This document shows positions 1-13,040 of a DNA stretch of 64,000 nt, in pieces. The position numbers and the translations under genes are program-made. How positions within the stretch are numbered: position 1 is the stretch's first letter; every line of letters starts with the position of its first letter. This DNA comes from Corythucha ciliata (lineage: Eukaryota > Arthropoda > Insecta > Hemiptera > Tingidae), in NCBI GenBank assembly GCA_038030265.1, contig CM075941.1, positions 16,988,001 through 17,052,000 on the forward strand, in the 5' to 3' direction. The notes under the pieces were generated by a model that saw nothing but the letters and a program-made list of their open reading frames with translations, was not told where the DNA came from and did no database searches.

Positions 1-110
1 ATTTTAGCATCACATTAGCGCTTTTTCTCTACTTTTTCCGCGAATTAGCATTATTTCTCAATTGTAGCCACAAATTATTTTCTTAATTTTTTAGTGGTGG
101 ATTATTTTTT
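1..110 (-). repeat. R1 repeat fragment at the window edge
   Basis: Reverse-complement R1 units (TTAGCGCTTTTTCTC, CCGCGAATTAGCA, TTTCTCAATTGTAGCC) run off the left end. From 110 to 590 I see only unique AT-rich sequence with no supported gene. Confidence 0.6.
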
Positions 111-589
111 TATTCCAATCCAATGATTCGCAAATTTTGTGAAAAAGCCCAGCCAGCGGAATCGCCGTTTTCAAGGAGTTATTGGTGAAATTCGTTCCTA
201 ATTAAAATTAGTTCAGACCACGAAATCGGAATCTGTGTCAAATCCACAATATTTGAACTTTCGAAGGAGAGAAACCCGCTGATTGGCTTTTCTGAAGGAC
301 CAAAAAAAGTGAAATTTCAATTTCCCCTGTCACATTTTGTGACAGTCGTGTTGCGACGGCGTCGATTTCACATTTTGTTTTTGAATTGAGTCAACCCCGC
401 GTACTTTGGCTCTTTATAGGGAGTCAATCCTGCAAAGCTGGCGTTTTGAGTGAGCAAGAATGTCTATTGTGTTCAGCGAGAGCCAGTAATCCACGAAATT
501 TGGGTTTGGAAAGTGTCAATGCCTCAAAATTGATTTCACTCGCACAACATGAAAATGCGTGTGTGTACGGTGGGCTGGGTGGGAGAGTG

Positions 590-880
590 TGTGTCCCATC
601 GTCAGAGAACACGTAGTCACGCCGATGTTGGAAGAGCCAAATCCTTGACATTGGATTTGGTGAAAACTGTTTTTAGAAGATCCAAATTCCTAAAATCGGT
701 TTCTGGAAGAGCCAAATTTGTTAAATCGGTATAAAGAACCGAATCAATGCGAATTGTTTTTTTAATGTGCCCAGCGAAAATTAAATTCTGGGAGAATCAA
801 AGTCCGACAGGACTTGGTTTCTTAATATATTTTTGAGGGTGCCAATCCCGCGAAATTGTATTTTCGCGAGCTACAGCCGT
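590..880 (-). repeat. R4 repeats, reverse orientation
   Basis: GAGCCAAATCC-type units spaced about 33-40 bases apart (TTTTTAGAAGATCCAAATTCC and similar) are the complement of the R4 consensus AATTTCGCGGGTTTGGCTCT. After it, 900-1010 has a local duplication around CACGTGGTTC and CCATCATAGAA. Confidence 0.55.
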
Positions 881-1149
881 GATACTGATTTTGGCAAAAC
901 CAAACCCATGAGATTAAATATTGAGAACCACAACCACGTGGTTCTAACCAGACACGTGGTTCCATCATAGAACCATGTAGTTCCATCATAGAATACGTAT
1001 TTTCTAGACTCATCATGGTTATCGGGTTGCCGGCCTTAGCCCGTGTGGTTAGAGACCACCACGCCCCCGTTTGGATAATCATCGCCCCCCCCCTCCCCGT
1101 AAATGTATCGGATCTTCGCTCGTTCACACGCGGGACACAGACAGACATA

Positions 1150-4100
1150 GAGTCCCTCGTCTCATCCTTAAAAAAACAATGAAACGAAATAAGTTCATGG
1201 TCAGGTAAACGTTATGCAATGGCCCGCAAGACCGTCTCTTAGACCCGCAAAACAAAACAAAAAACTATACCTAGTCCTGTTGACAAAGTCGAGCGATCAG
1301 AAAGGCCCAAATTTCCTTTTAATGTTTATTTAAATTCATGGAAATCGATGGTGGCCAAGTGTAAAAAGGCGGGAGGGGGGTTCATGTTAGAGTTGTTTCT
1401 TTTGTTTTGTTAGTTGATGCCGTACCGACGGATGGTGTGGCTTTTCAAAGAGCTAGGTAGCGATAATGGGCGATGATTGCGTTACTTTGTCGTGTCACTG
1501 GAAGGGGAGGGGTGGACTTTCACGGAATTTGATGATTAAGAGGGGTGAATGGGAGGGGGAATTTAAAAAAAAGCAGTGGGAGATTAAATGAAATAGATCC
1601 GGGAGTTTTTCTCGAGACTGTAGAGAGTGTTTGAGTGAGGAGCGTGAGATTTGGAGGCGGCAATGTGTGTAGGGGGTGGGTCGATAGAGCTCTCTTCTCT
1701 TCTCTTATAGAATACGTTTCACGAGTGTGTGAGAAAATCCCTTCTATACCACCGCCCCATCCCACCCCATTACACGAGACTTTTTTGCGGCGAAGATTTT
1801 CCCCATCCCCAACCCGACAACCCCTTTTTTTCTCTGATTTTACGTTAAGAGTGGGCGAGGAACCGGTGAGTAGGGGGAAAATTCAGTGTGTGTGTGTGTG
1901 CGCGCTTTAAAAAAAGAGTGTTGAGTAAGGTGGTGACACTTAGAGCCCCACCCAGTTTTACCATCGCACCCTGCGCACACCCATTCTTTTATCTCGGATC
2001 ATCATCCATCCACACTTTATCCAACGAGACACCCCACCCCCCTCACCATCACACCCTCATACTGTAAAAGAGCCGCCTCCGTTTTAGCTAGAGGAAAGAA
2101 GAAATTCCACTTTCCACCTCTAACCAGTCCTATTTCTTTCTTCTCCCCCCGTCGCCAACACCACCATTCAGCAATCCCTTGAACGCGCTTTACTTCTAAC
2201 CCGTTCCTTTTTTCGTTTTTTTTTTTTTACCCAACCACACCCCTATCTTGTCGGAGGATATTTTCCTCCAGCTTTTCGCTCTTTTCTTTCGTTCAAAAAG
2301 AGCTTTCTTAACTTAATTTTAAACCTGTTTTGATTCAATAACTTTTCGTATCTTCTCACGCTATTTCGGCGTCGCAAGAAAGGAAGAAGAAAACAGAAGT
2401 GGTTTGGGGGGTAGTGTTACACGTTTGCACGTGCTTTTCCACTCGAATGATTGCAAGTTTCTCAAAAGCTAAATGAGAAAATGTTGGAATTGACACCTAC
2501 TTGTACGAATTTCCTGGCTTGGGGTTCTGAAATTCAATTGAGTTTTAGTTTGAAAGTAAGAGGCCTAATAGGGGATAGCTGTACGAGTGTAAAGAGAGAC
2601 TTATTCGCGCCTTAACTATATTACATCCCCCCAACCCCACCCCTTTATCCTAAGCTATCATCCCTTAGCCACGGTAGTAAAAGGGACAAAGGGAAGACAC
2701 TCCTCAGTCTTGTCTAATTAAAAGTATAATACACAAACGCCCAACTTAATTCTATCAAAGGCGCTGAGGAACGGCCAATTGCTAACGCTGTCGCTGTCTC
2801 CGGGTATAATGGAGAGACAACAACTTTCTCTATTCATTAATTAATCAAAACCGAGCTCCTCCCTTTACGAAATCCCTTCCACTGGCAATAGTTTGCCCCT
2901 CCTTCTCACTCCACAACCACAGAGGGCTCTCCTACCTAGAACCAACTCGTGGAAAGAGCTTTTCGTTGAAGCGAAGGAGTGCCGTCAGAGAGAGAAGTGG
3001 GCTCGGCATTGTTTGCCAATAACTACAGTAATTGTCAAGAGCTCCGTTACAAACCTGGAGACGTGCTCTGAATCCTCTTCCCTCCCTTTATACATTTAGT
3101 TATCCATTAGTTATCCACCTGCCTCCCTCTATTCCTCTCAACTTCATTTACATACTAAATTAATGTGCTTCAAGTATCCTTTCCTGCGCTCTCTCAGTTC
3201 TAAGCTAATAAATCAACTTTCTCTTATACACAGGGCGCCCAACGGACTTCCCTCGCGCCCTCTACCCCCTCATCATACCCGTGCTTCACCATTCGCTTTG
3301 AAGAAACCATGATGGTGAGGGCGGTACAAGCTAGAAATATTCATCGAAGCTTTTGTTTTAAAGTTTCGCTTTTAATCATACCTTTTCTCTCTCTCTTTCT
3401 CTCTCACACACATCACACACAAAATTGAAAGCCTACATCTGAAAATTGTATTTTGTTAATTAAGAGGGAGTAATTTTCTCTTTGTGAGATGAAAAAGGGA
3501 GTTATCTATTAACCTGCGAGTTAATGAATCTTGTTACTAATAAAATCCTGCCCTTGCAAGACTGAAGTTCCTACAAACAAACCTACTGAACTGGAAGGGC
3601 GACAAAGTGTCTCTCATTCCCATCCACCCCACCGCCACCCCCCACCAAGAATAGTCACAACTGACAGGATAGTCGCTTAGTCGTCACAAATGACGTGAAA
3701 AGATTTTTTCCCACTTCTGAACAACTATAAACATTGAATGTCCATATACACGAGGCAAAAAAAGAAAAGAAGAGAAAAATGATGGGGGCGGGGGCGGTGA
3801 TTCTATGATTGTTGTCGGGGCCGGCACGAGGGGGAATAAATAGACGATTTCGCGATATACCGGAGAGTCTCTTTTCAGCTGGGACTAAAGGGATGGGAGA
3901 GGAAAAAGGGGTTAATCATATATACGTCACATCATAACTGAGCGATTCTTTTCATGGCTTTTTGAATGACTTCCCGTTCACCCTCCAACCCTCTCACCGT
4001 CTCGGATGTTGGGCGTGGGTGTTTTTTAGGTGGATGGTCGGAATTGTTTGTGTCTTTTATCGGCTTGAAGAGCACCATCATCCCTTTATATCTTAACTCT

Positions 4101-4485
4101 GTCTCTCTCTCACTTGTGCTTCGGTTATTTTCAGCCATCATCTTTTATGGAAAAGCCATTTCTTAATCCCCTCCCCGCCCTGTCCACCACACACACCACT
4201 TTCCTTTACCAGCATCATAGAAAACACAAAAAAGACAAACTCGGAGAGAGAGAGAGAGAGAGAGAAAAAAAAATCAAGAGTTTCTTCTTATTGTCTCCTA
4301 TAGCTTATTTCTTCAGCAGTGCTGGTCGATACTTTTCAAATTAACCCCTACCCCACCCTCTGGCCATCATTATGTCAAAGGACTCAAAACGACCCCCCCG
4401 CCGCTCAAAAATACCGACCATTGACTTCATAAAAGTGGTCATTCGTAGAAATCGTGTTTAACGGAATCAAACGTTGCGGCGAGAG

Positions 4486-4521
<36 letters not shown>

Positions 4522-5160
4522 TGGACGGAAAGGAATGGTCAAGCACGCGATTCAATAATAGAGAAAACACGAGTTTTTTTTTATCCATTTCTGTGTGAGT
4601 TCAGAAACGCACACGTCACGGGAAGTGAGGAATTATTAAATGACATTAATATTAGCGGCCTTATTTTCAAGGAGAGGAGGAGAGAAGTATGAAATGATCA
4701 ATCATTCCTGGTAACTAGCAATTATATTTCCGAGGCTTCCCCTCTCTTCATTCGTTATAAGTACATCTGCTCAATGGTTTCCACACTTAAGCGGGGTTTT
4801 TTGTGCGTATTATTGTTCTGGAAATACTCCTTTTCCTGTGAAATAAGAAAAAGAAAACCTTCTTGGGACCGGATTTGCCTGTAAGCCGAGAATAGAGTCA
4901 GCGCGCTTAACATATGTCGAGCTAGCTAATTATAATACTCCGAAATCATTATTTTGTTCTTTTAGTTTTACATTTTCTACAAAAGCAACGCGCACACAGA
5001 AAAGTATATGTATAGGTAAAAAAACAAAAAATATCGGCTTCCGCCCATCCAACGTTGTTTAAAATCATCGAACAACCAAATGGTCAACCCGGGGAGATCC
5101 AGCTTCCCAGCAGGTTGCACCCAGGTGCCCCCCCCCCTACCCCACCATATTCGAAATTGT
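1150..5160. other. Intergenic, no supported gene; low-complexity tracts
   Basis: This is pyrimidine-rich unique sequence with short microsatellites: (GT)n near 1887, (CT)n near 3385, (GA)n at 4244-4264 and a T run of about 30 at 4491-4520. Short open frames lack splice structure or family resemblance, so none is called. Confidence 0.6.
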
Positions 5161-5399
5161 TTACCTATAACTTGAAAAATTACTAATTTTAATGTGGCTG
5201 TGTGACATGCTCATGAGTCCGCGTCTGACATTAAGGAATAGAGCTATACAATGCCCAGTTCCTGTAAGTCTTTGCGGGGCTATAAAGCTGAGAAAAGCCC
5301 TCATTCGATGCTGGAAATGCTGGAATTGAGAAAAATATACCAATTCGTGAATGCTGGAGGCAAAAAATCGCAGGCATAATTCATTCAAAACGTTCGCAG

Positions 5400-5990
5400 T
5401 GCTGTAATCGAGAAAAGCACCGATTCGTGGTCTTTGTAGGCTACATTACAGCTAAAATGGAGAATCTATGCTAATCCCCAGTTTAAGTAGTTCGGTATAG
5501 GCTGCTAAAATTGAGCAGGCTCGCTAATGTGCCGTTTTTGGGACGAGTGCGCAACTAGAAGTTCAGAAAAAATGCTAATTCACGTCTAAAAGTTCAGAAA
5601 ATCGCTAATTAAAGGTTAAATTAGAGAAAAAACATAAGTTTGCAGATGAAAATGAGGAAAACCAATCATTCACGGCTAAAAAATTGGGACAAAACGCTAA
5701 TTCGGCGAAAAAACAAAAAAATGGAGAAAAAACGCTAATTTGGGGCAAAAACTAAGAAAAAGCACTATAATTCAAGGCTAAAAGTCGCGGCTAATGGTTG
5801 AGGTAAAGGGATGATTTCCGACCATTTTTTTTAAAGCACTAAATGGCGGACGAATGGGGGAAGAATGAGCTAATTCACGGGTAAAATTGAGAAAAAAGTG
5901 CTGATTCCAAGGTAAAAATTGTAAAAATCGTTTATTCGCGGCAAAAATAAATCGCTAGGCAATTCTTTGCTGAAATGAGGAAAAATCTGT
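5400..5990 (+). repeat. Degenerate minisatellite, family R1
   Basis: The same loose unit as at 18.5-21.1 kb (GCTAATTC, GGCTAAAA, TGAGAAAAA) occurs about 15 times with poor conservation. The flanking stretch 5161-5400 shows more diverged copies. Confidence 0.7.
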
Positions 5991-5999
5991 GGGAGAGGG

Positions 6000-6480
6000 G
6001 GGCTTCTAACTTTAGGGAATTAGCGGATTTTAGACCGAAAAGCCACCACATTTCAATAACTTTCGTTTGAAATTGCTAGTTTCCGATATTTATTTTCGCG
6101 AAATATCAAGTTTTTGGGGTCTTTCGAAGTGACCGTGGAACCCGGGATAGCCGGTCACGCCCACATAATTACACCATTCTCAAGGAAAATATCCGCGAAT
6201 TTGGAATTTTTCTGGCTGAATACCCAAGATTTGGCAAGTTTCACGTCATCATTTCAGCGAAACTGCATGTTTCAGGATATTTTGGTTGTGAACCCTTTCT
6301 GACGGGCAAACTATCACACCAAACCTCGACTGTGCTCTTAACTTCGAATTTGAACTTTAATTCATTTGACGATTTAGAATTGAATGCGTCTGAATGTTCG
6401 AGTCCTAATTTGAGCGATTGCGGGTCCTAATTTAAGCGAAATTACTAGTTTCATGTCTGAATAATCGTGAAATTAACAGT
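6000..6480. repeat. Family R5-like degenerate repeats
   Basis: Loosely repeated AATTTCGCG or GAAATTGCTAGTTTC and TGAATATTTGCG-like units resemble those at 28.8-29.4 kb and 57.3-57.9 kb. Conservation is weak. Confidence 0.45.
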
Positions 6481-6489
6481 ATGAGCCTG

Positions 6490-6780
6490 GGACGGCTTAA
6501 GCGCCTCGGGCTCGGCTAGGCCGACTTTGGATCCGTCGGGCCGGCCCTTGCCGGAAGCGGAGGTGCTACTGGACTACGACCCAGCCCTTGGGCTCCAAAC
6601 CATTCACTTCCACCAAACAGGCACGACACAAATGCCACATATGGGTAACCACCGTTGGCACCAAAAACTACCCAAAAGCCGCTAGTTCCACAGAAATAAA
6701 CCCCTTGAACTGGCCGGAATCCATCTCCGTTTTTTGAATTTCCTGTGTCAAGAAGCAAAATTGTGATCATATTAAACGAA
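6490..6780. other. GC-rich island of unknown nature
   Basis: This stretch is clearly richer in GC than its surroundings and not repetitive. An 84-codon open frame on the minus strand (6516-6770) starts MITILLLDTGNSK and is rich in Gly, Phe and Cys. I recognise no family and see no convincing splice context. It may be a decayed exon or insertion. The rest to 7380 is unique intergenic DNA. Confidence 0.3.
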
Positions 6781-7384
6781 CAATAACGATCTTTTACATA
6801 TTTTCAAAATTGCCTGACTTTTGTCCGGGGACGCGATTTATGAGCCCCCCTCCCCCCCACCGTTGTTGCGTTTATTGACCGGTCAACCGAGCGCCTCGAA
6901 GAGAATGGATTTTTCGTCCCCTGTTGGCCAAAAAATCACCCAAAAGTGGTGAAATTAAAAACAAAAAATGTTCTTGAAGTGGCCCATATTTGAGCCGGAT
7001 TTGTACGATAAGCTGATTTCATCTCTTCCACATTTCTGGTTTCTTAGCTGGACAATCAGTGAAATTCTGTTAATAATCCTAATCGCTTGATTTCCTGATC
7101 TGAAATGCATCAAAAAGTGTAGTGATACACTATGGTGGACTTATACCCCTATCGGGGCATGGGGCGGGAATCTCTATATGAGGCCCCTTAGCCTTATATA
7201 CTTATTATCTCTCTATAATAAAGAAGAAATATAACCCTCTAGTGCACGCTAAGCAGGGATTTTTCCGCATTTTTTGAAAAATTCTAATAATTCTTTAAGC
7301 GTTTAGGATTGATGAACGGTAGTCCCCACTGGGGTACCGGGCAACCATCTGGTACGTTTCCTGGATTGCCGTCTTTCTCAGTTA

Positions 7385-7680
7385 GAGTGAACCAAAACCT
7401 AATTTCGCGCATTTGTGGCTCTTTCAAATTGGCCAAACTTTGCACATTTCACTTTGCCTATAAGAACACTTTTGCGTAATGAACTTTTCGAAACAAATTT
7501 CACGGAATCACCTTTCAAAACACAAGGTTTGCGGGTTTGACTCTCTAAAAAATCCAATTTTACGGTTGTGACTCTTCTAAAAACCAATTTTTCAGGGTTT
7601 ACTATCTCAGAAAAAAAAAATTTTGTGGCTTGATCATTAAAAACCAGCGGCTTTAGCTCGTCCAATGACCAAATTTCGTG
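7385..7680 (+). repeat. R4 degenerate repeats
   Basis: About eight units of TTTCGCG or TTTTGCG followed by GCTCTTTCAAA- or ACTCTCTAAAA-like sequence, spaced about 35 bases. They match the R4 blocks at 25.1, 33.5 and 43.6 kb. Confidence 0.6.
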
Positions 7681-7910
7681 TGGGTTAAAGCCTCTCGAGT
7701 AAAAGCCTAGTCTTTAGTCTTTACAAGCATCACGGTTGTTGTTGATTCCCCCATTTTTAGTCATCCCCTTCACGCCACGAACTATGCGCTACGCTACTGT
7801 GGCCAATACTGAAGTCCTGCCTATACTACACTCCATCCACCTAACTGGTAATTTAGCACAAGCAGCTTAAAATAATAATAAGCAGTTCTTTATGATCGGA
7901 TTTATAATAG

Positions 7911-8043
7911 GTCCGTTCTATTGTTTTTCATTAGCTACACTAGTGTAGAAAACCATGTGATTTCATTGACTTATTCTGAAAAATTGAAAGAAACCAGATG
8001 ATTTTCTTCAAAAGTGTAGCACTCGCGAAACAATAGAACGGAC
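7911..8043. mobile_element. MITE-like element, copy 1 of a 133 bp family
   Basis: This begins GTCCGTTCTATTG and ends CAATAGAACGGAC, so the terminal inverted repeats are at least 13 bases. The inside carries ACCATGTGATTTCATTGACT and a GTGTAGCACTCGCG block. A second full copy lies at 42214-42347 and a partial one at 12951-13040. No transposase is encoded, as expected of a non-autonomous element. Confidence 0.75.
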
Positions 8044-8449
8044 ATCAGTCAACAAAAGACCTACTAAGTTAGCCCCGATGTCCGGAACTCTCTTGAGCGA
8101 GATACTTGATCCGGAAAAGAACATCGTTTGCGGGTATTTGTTGAACTAATTGACGGCGCCGCCAGGCCAAAAGTCAGATCTACAGGTAGTGCTCGAATCG
8201 GAAGCGTCTCTAACGTTTTATAACATCAATAATCTATTTTTACAACTGATTTTACTTAGTACGAGAGTTCCGGACTTCAGGGCTAACTTTTTTTATGTAG
8301 GTATAGGTTACACAAGGGTTATACCTTATCACGATTTGCACAGGATTGCATGGGATGGGGGGTAGATAACAGTCTATCCAAATATAACCTCTTTAGCCCC
8401 GATGTCGGCCACCCGCTCAAGCAAGGTTAGTATAAGAAGGTTGGCCATT

Positions 8450-8600
8450 AACATGTAAACAATAGAGGTGAGGTGTGATTTCACTGTCGGTGATTTTGTC
8501 ACTGTGACTACTCCGACACTGTTGGCTCCGGTGACGACCACATTGAAATCACCGTTCCGACCCTCTAACAGTGACATTCTTTTTCACTTATAATCGCCTC
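8450..8600. repeat. GTCACTGTGAC-rich repeat, copy 1
   Basis: Short palindromic variants of GTCACTGTGAC and TCACCG or CGGTGA recur several times next to TAAACAATAGAGGTGAGGTG. An inverted relative lies at 11595-11715. Confidence 0.45.
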
Positions 8601-8929
8601 TTCACTCGTCACTTCTATCGCTTCACTGCGCTAGAGTCTCTTGAATTAAAATTGGAGCCGTCACCTAGCCATCTATCGCCCCAATGAACTCAGGAGCAAT
8701 CTCCCCAAGTCTATCCCTCGTCTGTTGACGTTTTTTCTTGGACTTGGAATTGAACCTTCAGTGTAGGTCGGTAATATATTTTTATTCACTTCGTTTTCCA
8801 CGACCTGTGCTACAGTGATCTTGTATAATTTTATTTTTTTTGAAAACACCTTCCTAGTCAGAGGCGTAGCCAGCCATTGACCAAGGGACGTTATGGAAAT
8901 TAGAGACCTCAACAAAAGAACTGGTAGCG

Positions 8930-10030
8930 CAATAAATCGTCAAATTCTTCCCTGGAAACTGAGTTTTCACAAAAAAGGGTCGTAATCCATCAAAAACTAA
9001 CATCTTCGTTCGGAAATTATCTGTTTTAGCCTTCTATTCCTGATTTTCTATCCAAAACTGACAATTCTATTCAGACTTTTTCTAATAACAGACAATTCGA
9101 TTTCCCCGGGAAATCGATACTTGGCATTCAAATATACAGGGTGACCGACTTTTCATCAACGTCTTGTCTGAGATACGTAAAGTTCAACATTTTTTAACCA
9201 AACAATAACGGGTTTTAACTCAAAACTGACGTATTTCAATAAAAAAACTGAATATTTCACTCTAGTGTAACTGAATATTTTACTTCAACACTGACGTTTC
9301 TACGCCAAAGACAAAGTGTTCACGCCTAAACTGAAAATTTCACAGTACAACTTTTAAAATTCAAGTCTTTACCCCCCAAAACTGGTGAATTCCGCCTAAA
9401 AATGGCGGGTTTAACCTAAAAGATCAAAAACGAATGATTTTAATTGCAATTAACAGACCACTCAGTACTAAAAACTGCCGATTTTATCCTTCAATTGGCG
9501 ATTTTAGTAAAAAAAAAACGTACAATTCCTGGCCAAAGCTGACATGCCCTCCCTCTCCAAATGAAGATGGTACCACAAAACTAGCGATTTTAACCTAAAA
9601 CTAAACTTTACTGTTCCATTTACACCCGAAACGACAATTTCCCCTCAAAATTAGATAATTTACTCTAAAACTGACAATGTCACACTTTAACTTAAGTTTT
9701 CCTCAAAACGGGTGATTTTAGGCCATTCTGCCTTGAAAACAGGTGATTTCACAAAAAAAAGTGACAAATTCATCGCAAAAGTGACGATTTTATACCAAAA
9801 CAGACGATTTCACGCCAAAGCTGACGTGTTGCCTCATAACTGATGACGTTAATACAAAACTGGTCATTTTACCCCAAAACTGACTGTTTTTAATTCCAAA
9901 ACTTACGATTTCATCCCAAAGACGTTTCTAAACTGACGATTTTACCCTGAAACTCGCGGTTCCACCCAAAAAATATCACTTTACCTCAGAACTGAATATT
10001 TTACTTATAAATTGACATTTATTTACTTTG
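8930..10030 (+). repeat. Degenerate minisatellite, family R2
   Basis: Short units of about 20 bases, consensus AAAACTGACGATTTTACCCC, are repeated some 45 times with many substitutions. Diverged relatives occur at 26050-26230 and 34060-34490. Confidence 0.75.
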
Positions 10031-10039
10031 TTGGGCACA

Positions 10040-10860
10040 GCTTTTCAGGGCACATAGAGTCAGTTTTGACGATTTCAAGGCTTGAATAGCTATAATTGTC
10101 ATTTTTAGGGCGCACAGTTTTTCCAGTTATAGGAGCGAATAGTACGTCCCAAGTCAAGGCGAGAACAGCCGGGTTGGCCATTTTCGGCGCTTCGAATGGT
10201 CTATTTTGCCATTTTCAGGGCAGGAGTCACTTGTTCAGACATTTTTAGAGCTCGATTCGTCAGGAAATCCATTTCTAGAGTACGTAATGTAAATTTCTAA
10301 ATTTCTAGGGTTCAAATATAGTAATTTTTGCCATTTTAAAGACACGAATGGTCAGTTTGCCATTTTCAGAGTTCAAATACCTAGTCCATCAAGCCAAGGC
10401 CATGAAGTTTGACCATTCCTGGCGCGCAAATTGTCGATTTTGCCATTTTCAGGGAGGGAATAATCTTTTTTAGGCATTTCCAGGGCACGTGAAGTCATTT
10501 TGGCCGTTTTCAGGGCTTCATTAGTCCGTCAAGCCAAAAGCGCGCATTATGGTCATATTTGGCTCAAGAATGGCCAGTCTGATCAATTTTAGCGCACGAA
10601 TGGTCGATTTAGCTACTTTCGGGCGGTAATTATGATCTTTTTAGGCATTTACAGAAGTTCACCTGTCGCCACCAATTTTTAGGGCACGTGAAGTCCAGTT
10701 TTAGCCATTTTCAAAACGCGAATCGACAGTTTTGTTTTTTTAGGCGTGAGTTTAGTTACTTTAGCCGTTTTTATAGTGCAAATAGCTAGTTTTAAATATT
10801 TTTAGGCAGTGAAAAGGCTGTCAAACCAGTTTTAGTAGAGCGAACCACACCATTTCTCTA
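10040..10860 (+). repeat. Degenerate minisatellite, family R3
   Basis: Units of about 35-40 bases of the form GCCATTTTCAGGGCGCGAAT then GGTCAGTTTT are repeated about 20 times. The same family lies in the opposite orientation at 40390-41400. From 10860 to 11590 there is unique sequence without a supported gene. Confidence 0.75.
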
Positions 10861-11594
10861 GCACCTCTCTTGAGCAAATACTGAATCCGCGTCTGTCTGC
10901 GAAAATGGTATTCTAGGACGCAAAAACGGCGAATTTGGTCTTTGAATTATGTCACCCTTGCGATATCCGTTTTGTTAGCGACAAAACCCGTTGAAATTTA
11001 TTTTTTTATTAGTGAAATCCGTGAAGTTATTTTTTTAGTGAGCGCCGACGAAACACAATGTGATTATCCTAAAAGATTTGTACTTTCAGAATGCATCTAG
11101 GGGTGGGCAACTGCCCCACTAAATCTGCATTTTTGAGTCTAGGAGAGCGCAGCTGCCTAGCCCTGCCCCCCTCTGGCTATGCCTATGTTCCTGGGTAAAT
11201 TCGTGCATTGCAGTTTTTGATCCGTGACTCACCTTCATGTTTGCATTTGAGGCTGTGGGTTCGCCGTTCATAGGAGTTTTCCACGGATAAAGTTAGAAAA
11301 AGAATTATATATTTTTTTTTATAACCGATGCAAACAAAATTGATTTACGAAATCGTGTCTCTCATTTGCCCTATAAATAGGGTTTGTTGGGTCTGGGAAT
11401 GAAATTCAGACAGATACCGGCGAGTCCGGTAACATTAGGCATTTGCTCAAACGAACTGCTACAGGGGGCCTGTCCCGTAAGATTTCAGGGTTCCTAGGAA
11501 TATCCTTTTCCAACCGTCCGCCCCAAATTAAATCACATGTTGATGGGGTGGAAACAAACAGTGATAGTGACATTAAAAAGTTATAGAACAGGCC

Positions 11595-11715
11595 CTCAGT
11601 AGTCACTCAAGTGACAAAATCACTGGTTTTTGTCACAGTGACTGCACAGTCACCGGAGCTAGTTGTCACTGTGACCAACAAAAGCTGTCACGTCACACCT
11701 CTAGTAAACAATGCG
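11595..11715. repeat. GTCACTGTGAC-rich repeat, copy 2 (inverted)
   Basis: GTCACTCAAGTGAC, GTCACAGTGAC and GTCACTGTGAC follow one another, ending CACACCTCTAGTAAACAATG, the inverse of the flank at 8455. From 11715 to 12700 I see AT-rich unique DNA with one weak duplication around TCGTTAGAGAATA (11910 and 12090). Confidence 0.45.
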
Positions 11716-12706
11716 AAAAAGTTGCCTCAGTGTTTTGATTGGTCGAGACCGATTGTGACGTAGAAATATGCTCCTTCTCATTCCTTCCTGGGCCTTCATT
11801 CACTAACTTTTTTCATCATTGCTTTGTTCAAAAATCATATGTTTCCGTTCAGTTTTCTTAATTTCATGAAAGATATTCCAATGTTTCTACCAAAGCCAAT
11901 GTTTCTATTTCGTTAGAGAATAAGGCCCCTGAGTCCGTAGTATTTTGTAATTTTCCAAGCCTATTGCATTAGTAATTTTCGTCCTTGTACCTTCACCTGA
12001 GCATCTTCAGCAATGTGTCTATTTCATTCATTTTCTTCAAACAAATGAATGATATTTAGTCGCATTGCCATGAAAAACATATTGCTTTTTCGTTAGAGAA
12101 TAGGCCCCCGCCCTGGCCTTTTGTGACGCTTGCTAGTTATTATAACTAATATTGTCACCCGAAGACGCTCCAACGATTAAAGAAAATTCTTGAATGAAGA
12201 AAACACGTTAATCCCCGGTCTACACGTTCAAACCAACGATATATAAACCTGGATTGCTCACAGTGGACTGGCGGGGCGTGGAGGGGGCAGGTCATCCCCT
12301 GATAAACAATCACCCTGTCCCTCTCCCAGTGTGATTATGGGAACACAACTCTCTTCCGGTATTTACTTTGAAACTCCACCCCTCTCATCCACTTGGGGAT
12401 CGTATTTGATGGCTATTCTTTATCAGCAGTGATGAGCAATCCAGTTCTTTTTTATCGTCGGCTAAGGCGTGATACCTCGTTTGTCCAAAAACCAAACTTT
12501 ACAGGAGAACAAAAAATCATTTTAAAAATCCCTATTTGTAGATTAATTTCAAATTTTTGGCAATTCTCCCATAAAAAATTATATTGATTATCTTGAAAAC
12601 AAAATTTATGAGAATCAAGTTAGGTATCTAACGAAAAATTTGATACCAAAACCTATTTTCCGCCAAATTGTCACTTACAATGTATCACGCCTTAGCCGAT
12701 GATATA

Positions 12707-12835
12707 TCGCACCCTTACTTCAAAAATGACACAACTCAAAAAATATGAATTTTCAGTTCTGACTATCAAGGGAGGTCAGTGAGGGAGGACAATTCATATT
12801 TTTTGAGTTGTGTCACTTTTGAAGTAAGGGTGCGA
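12707..12835. mobile_element. Short foldback element with ~44 bp arms
   Basis: TCGCACCCTTACTTC at the left is mirrored by GAAGTAAGGGTGCGA at the right. The arms continue through an AT-rich stretch (12707-12750 against 12791-12835) with about one indel, leaving a 40-base loop. Just after it, 12883-12940 holds a second stem, GTTCAAATCTGTTTC against GAAACAGATTTGAAC. Confidence 0.65.
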
Positions 12836-12950
12836 ATATCATTGGTTCAAACTTATCGTCAGTCTTGCCAATTAATTAGTTCAAATCTGTTTCTACAGCT
12901 GATTCAGTCAAAAATTAAGATGTGGAAACAGATTTGAACATAATATTAGG

Positions 12951-13040
12951 TACGTTCTATTGTTTTGCTAGTGCTACACTAGTGTAAAAAAAAACCATGT
13001 GATTTCATTGACTTATTCTGAAAAATTCAATAAAATCTGT
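12951..13040. mobile_element. MITE-like element, truncated copy of the 133 bp family
   Basis: TACGTTCTATTGTTTTGC, then CTACACTAGTGTA and the internal ACCATGTGATTTCATTGACT match the left two thirds of the element at 7911. The right terminal repeat is missing, with similarity lost near 13035. Confidence 0.65.
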
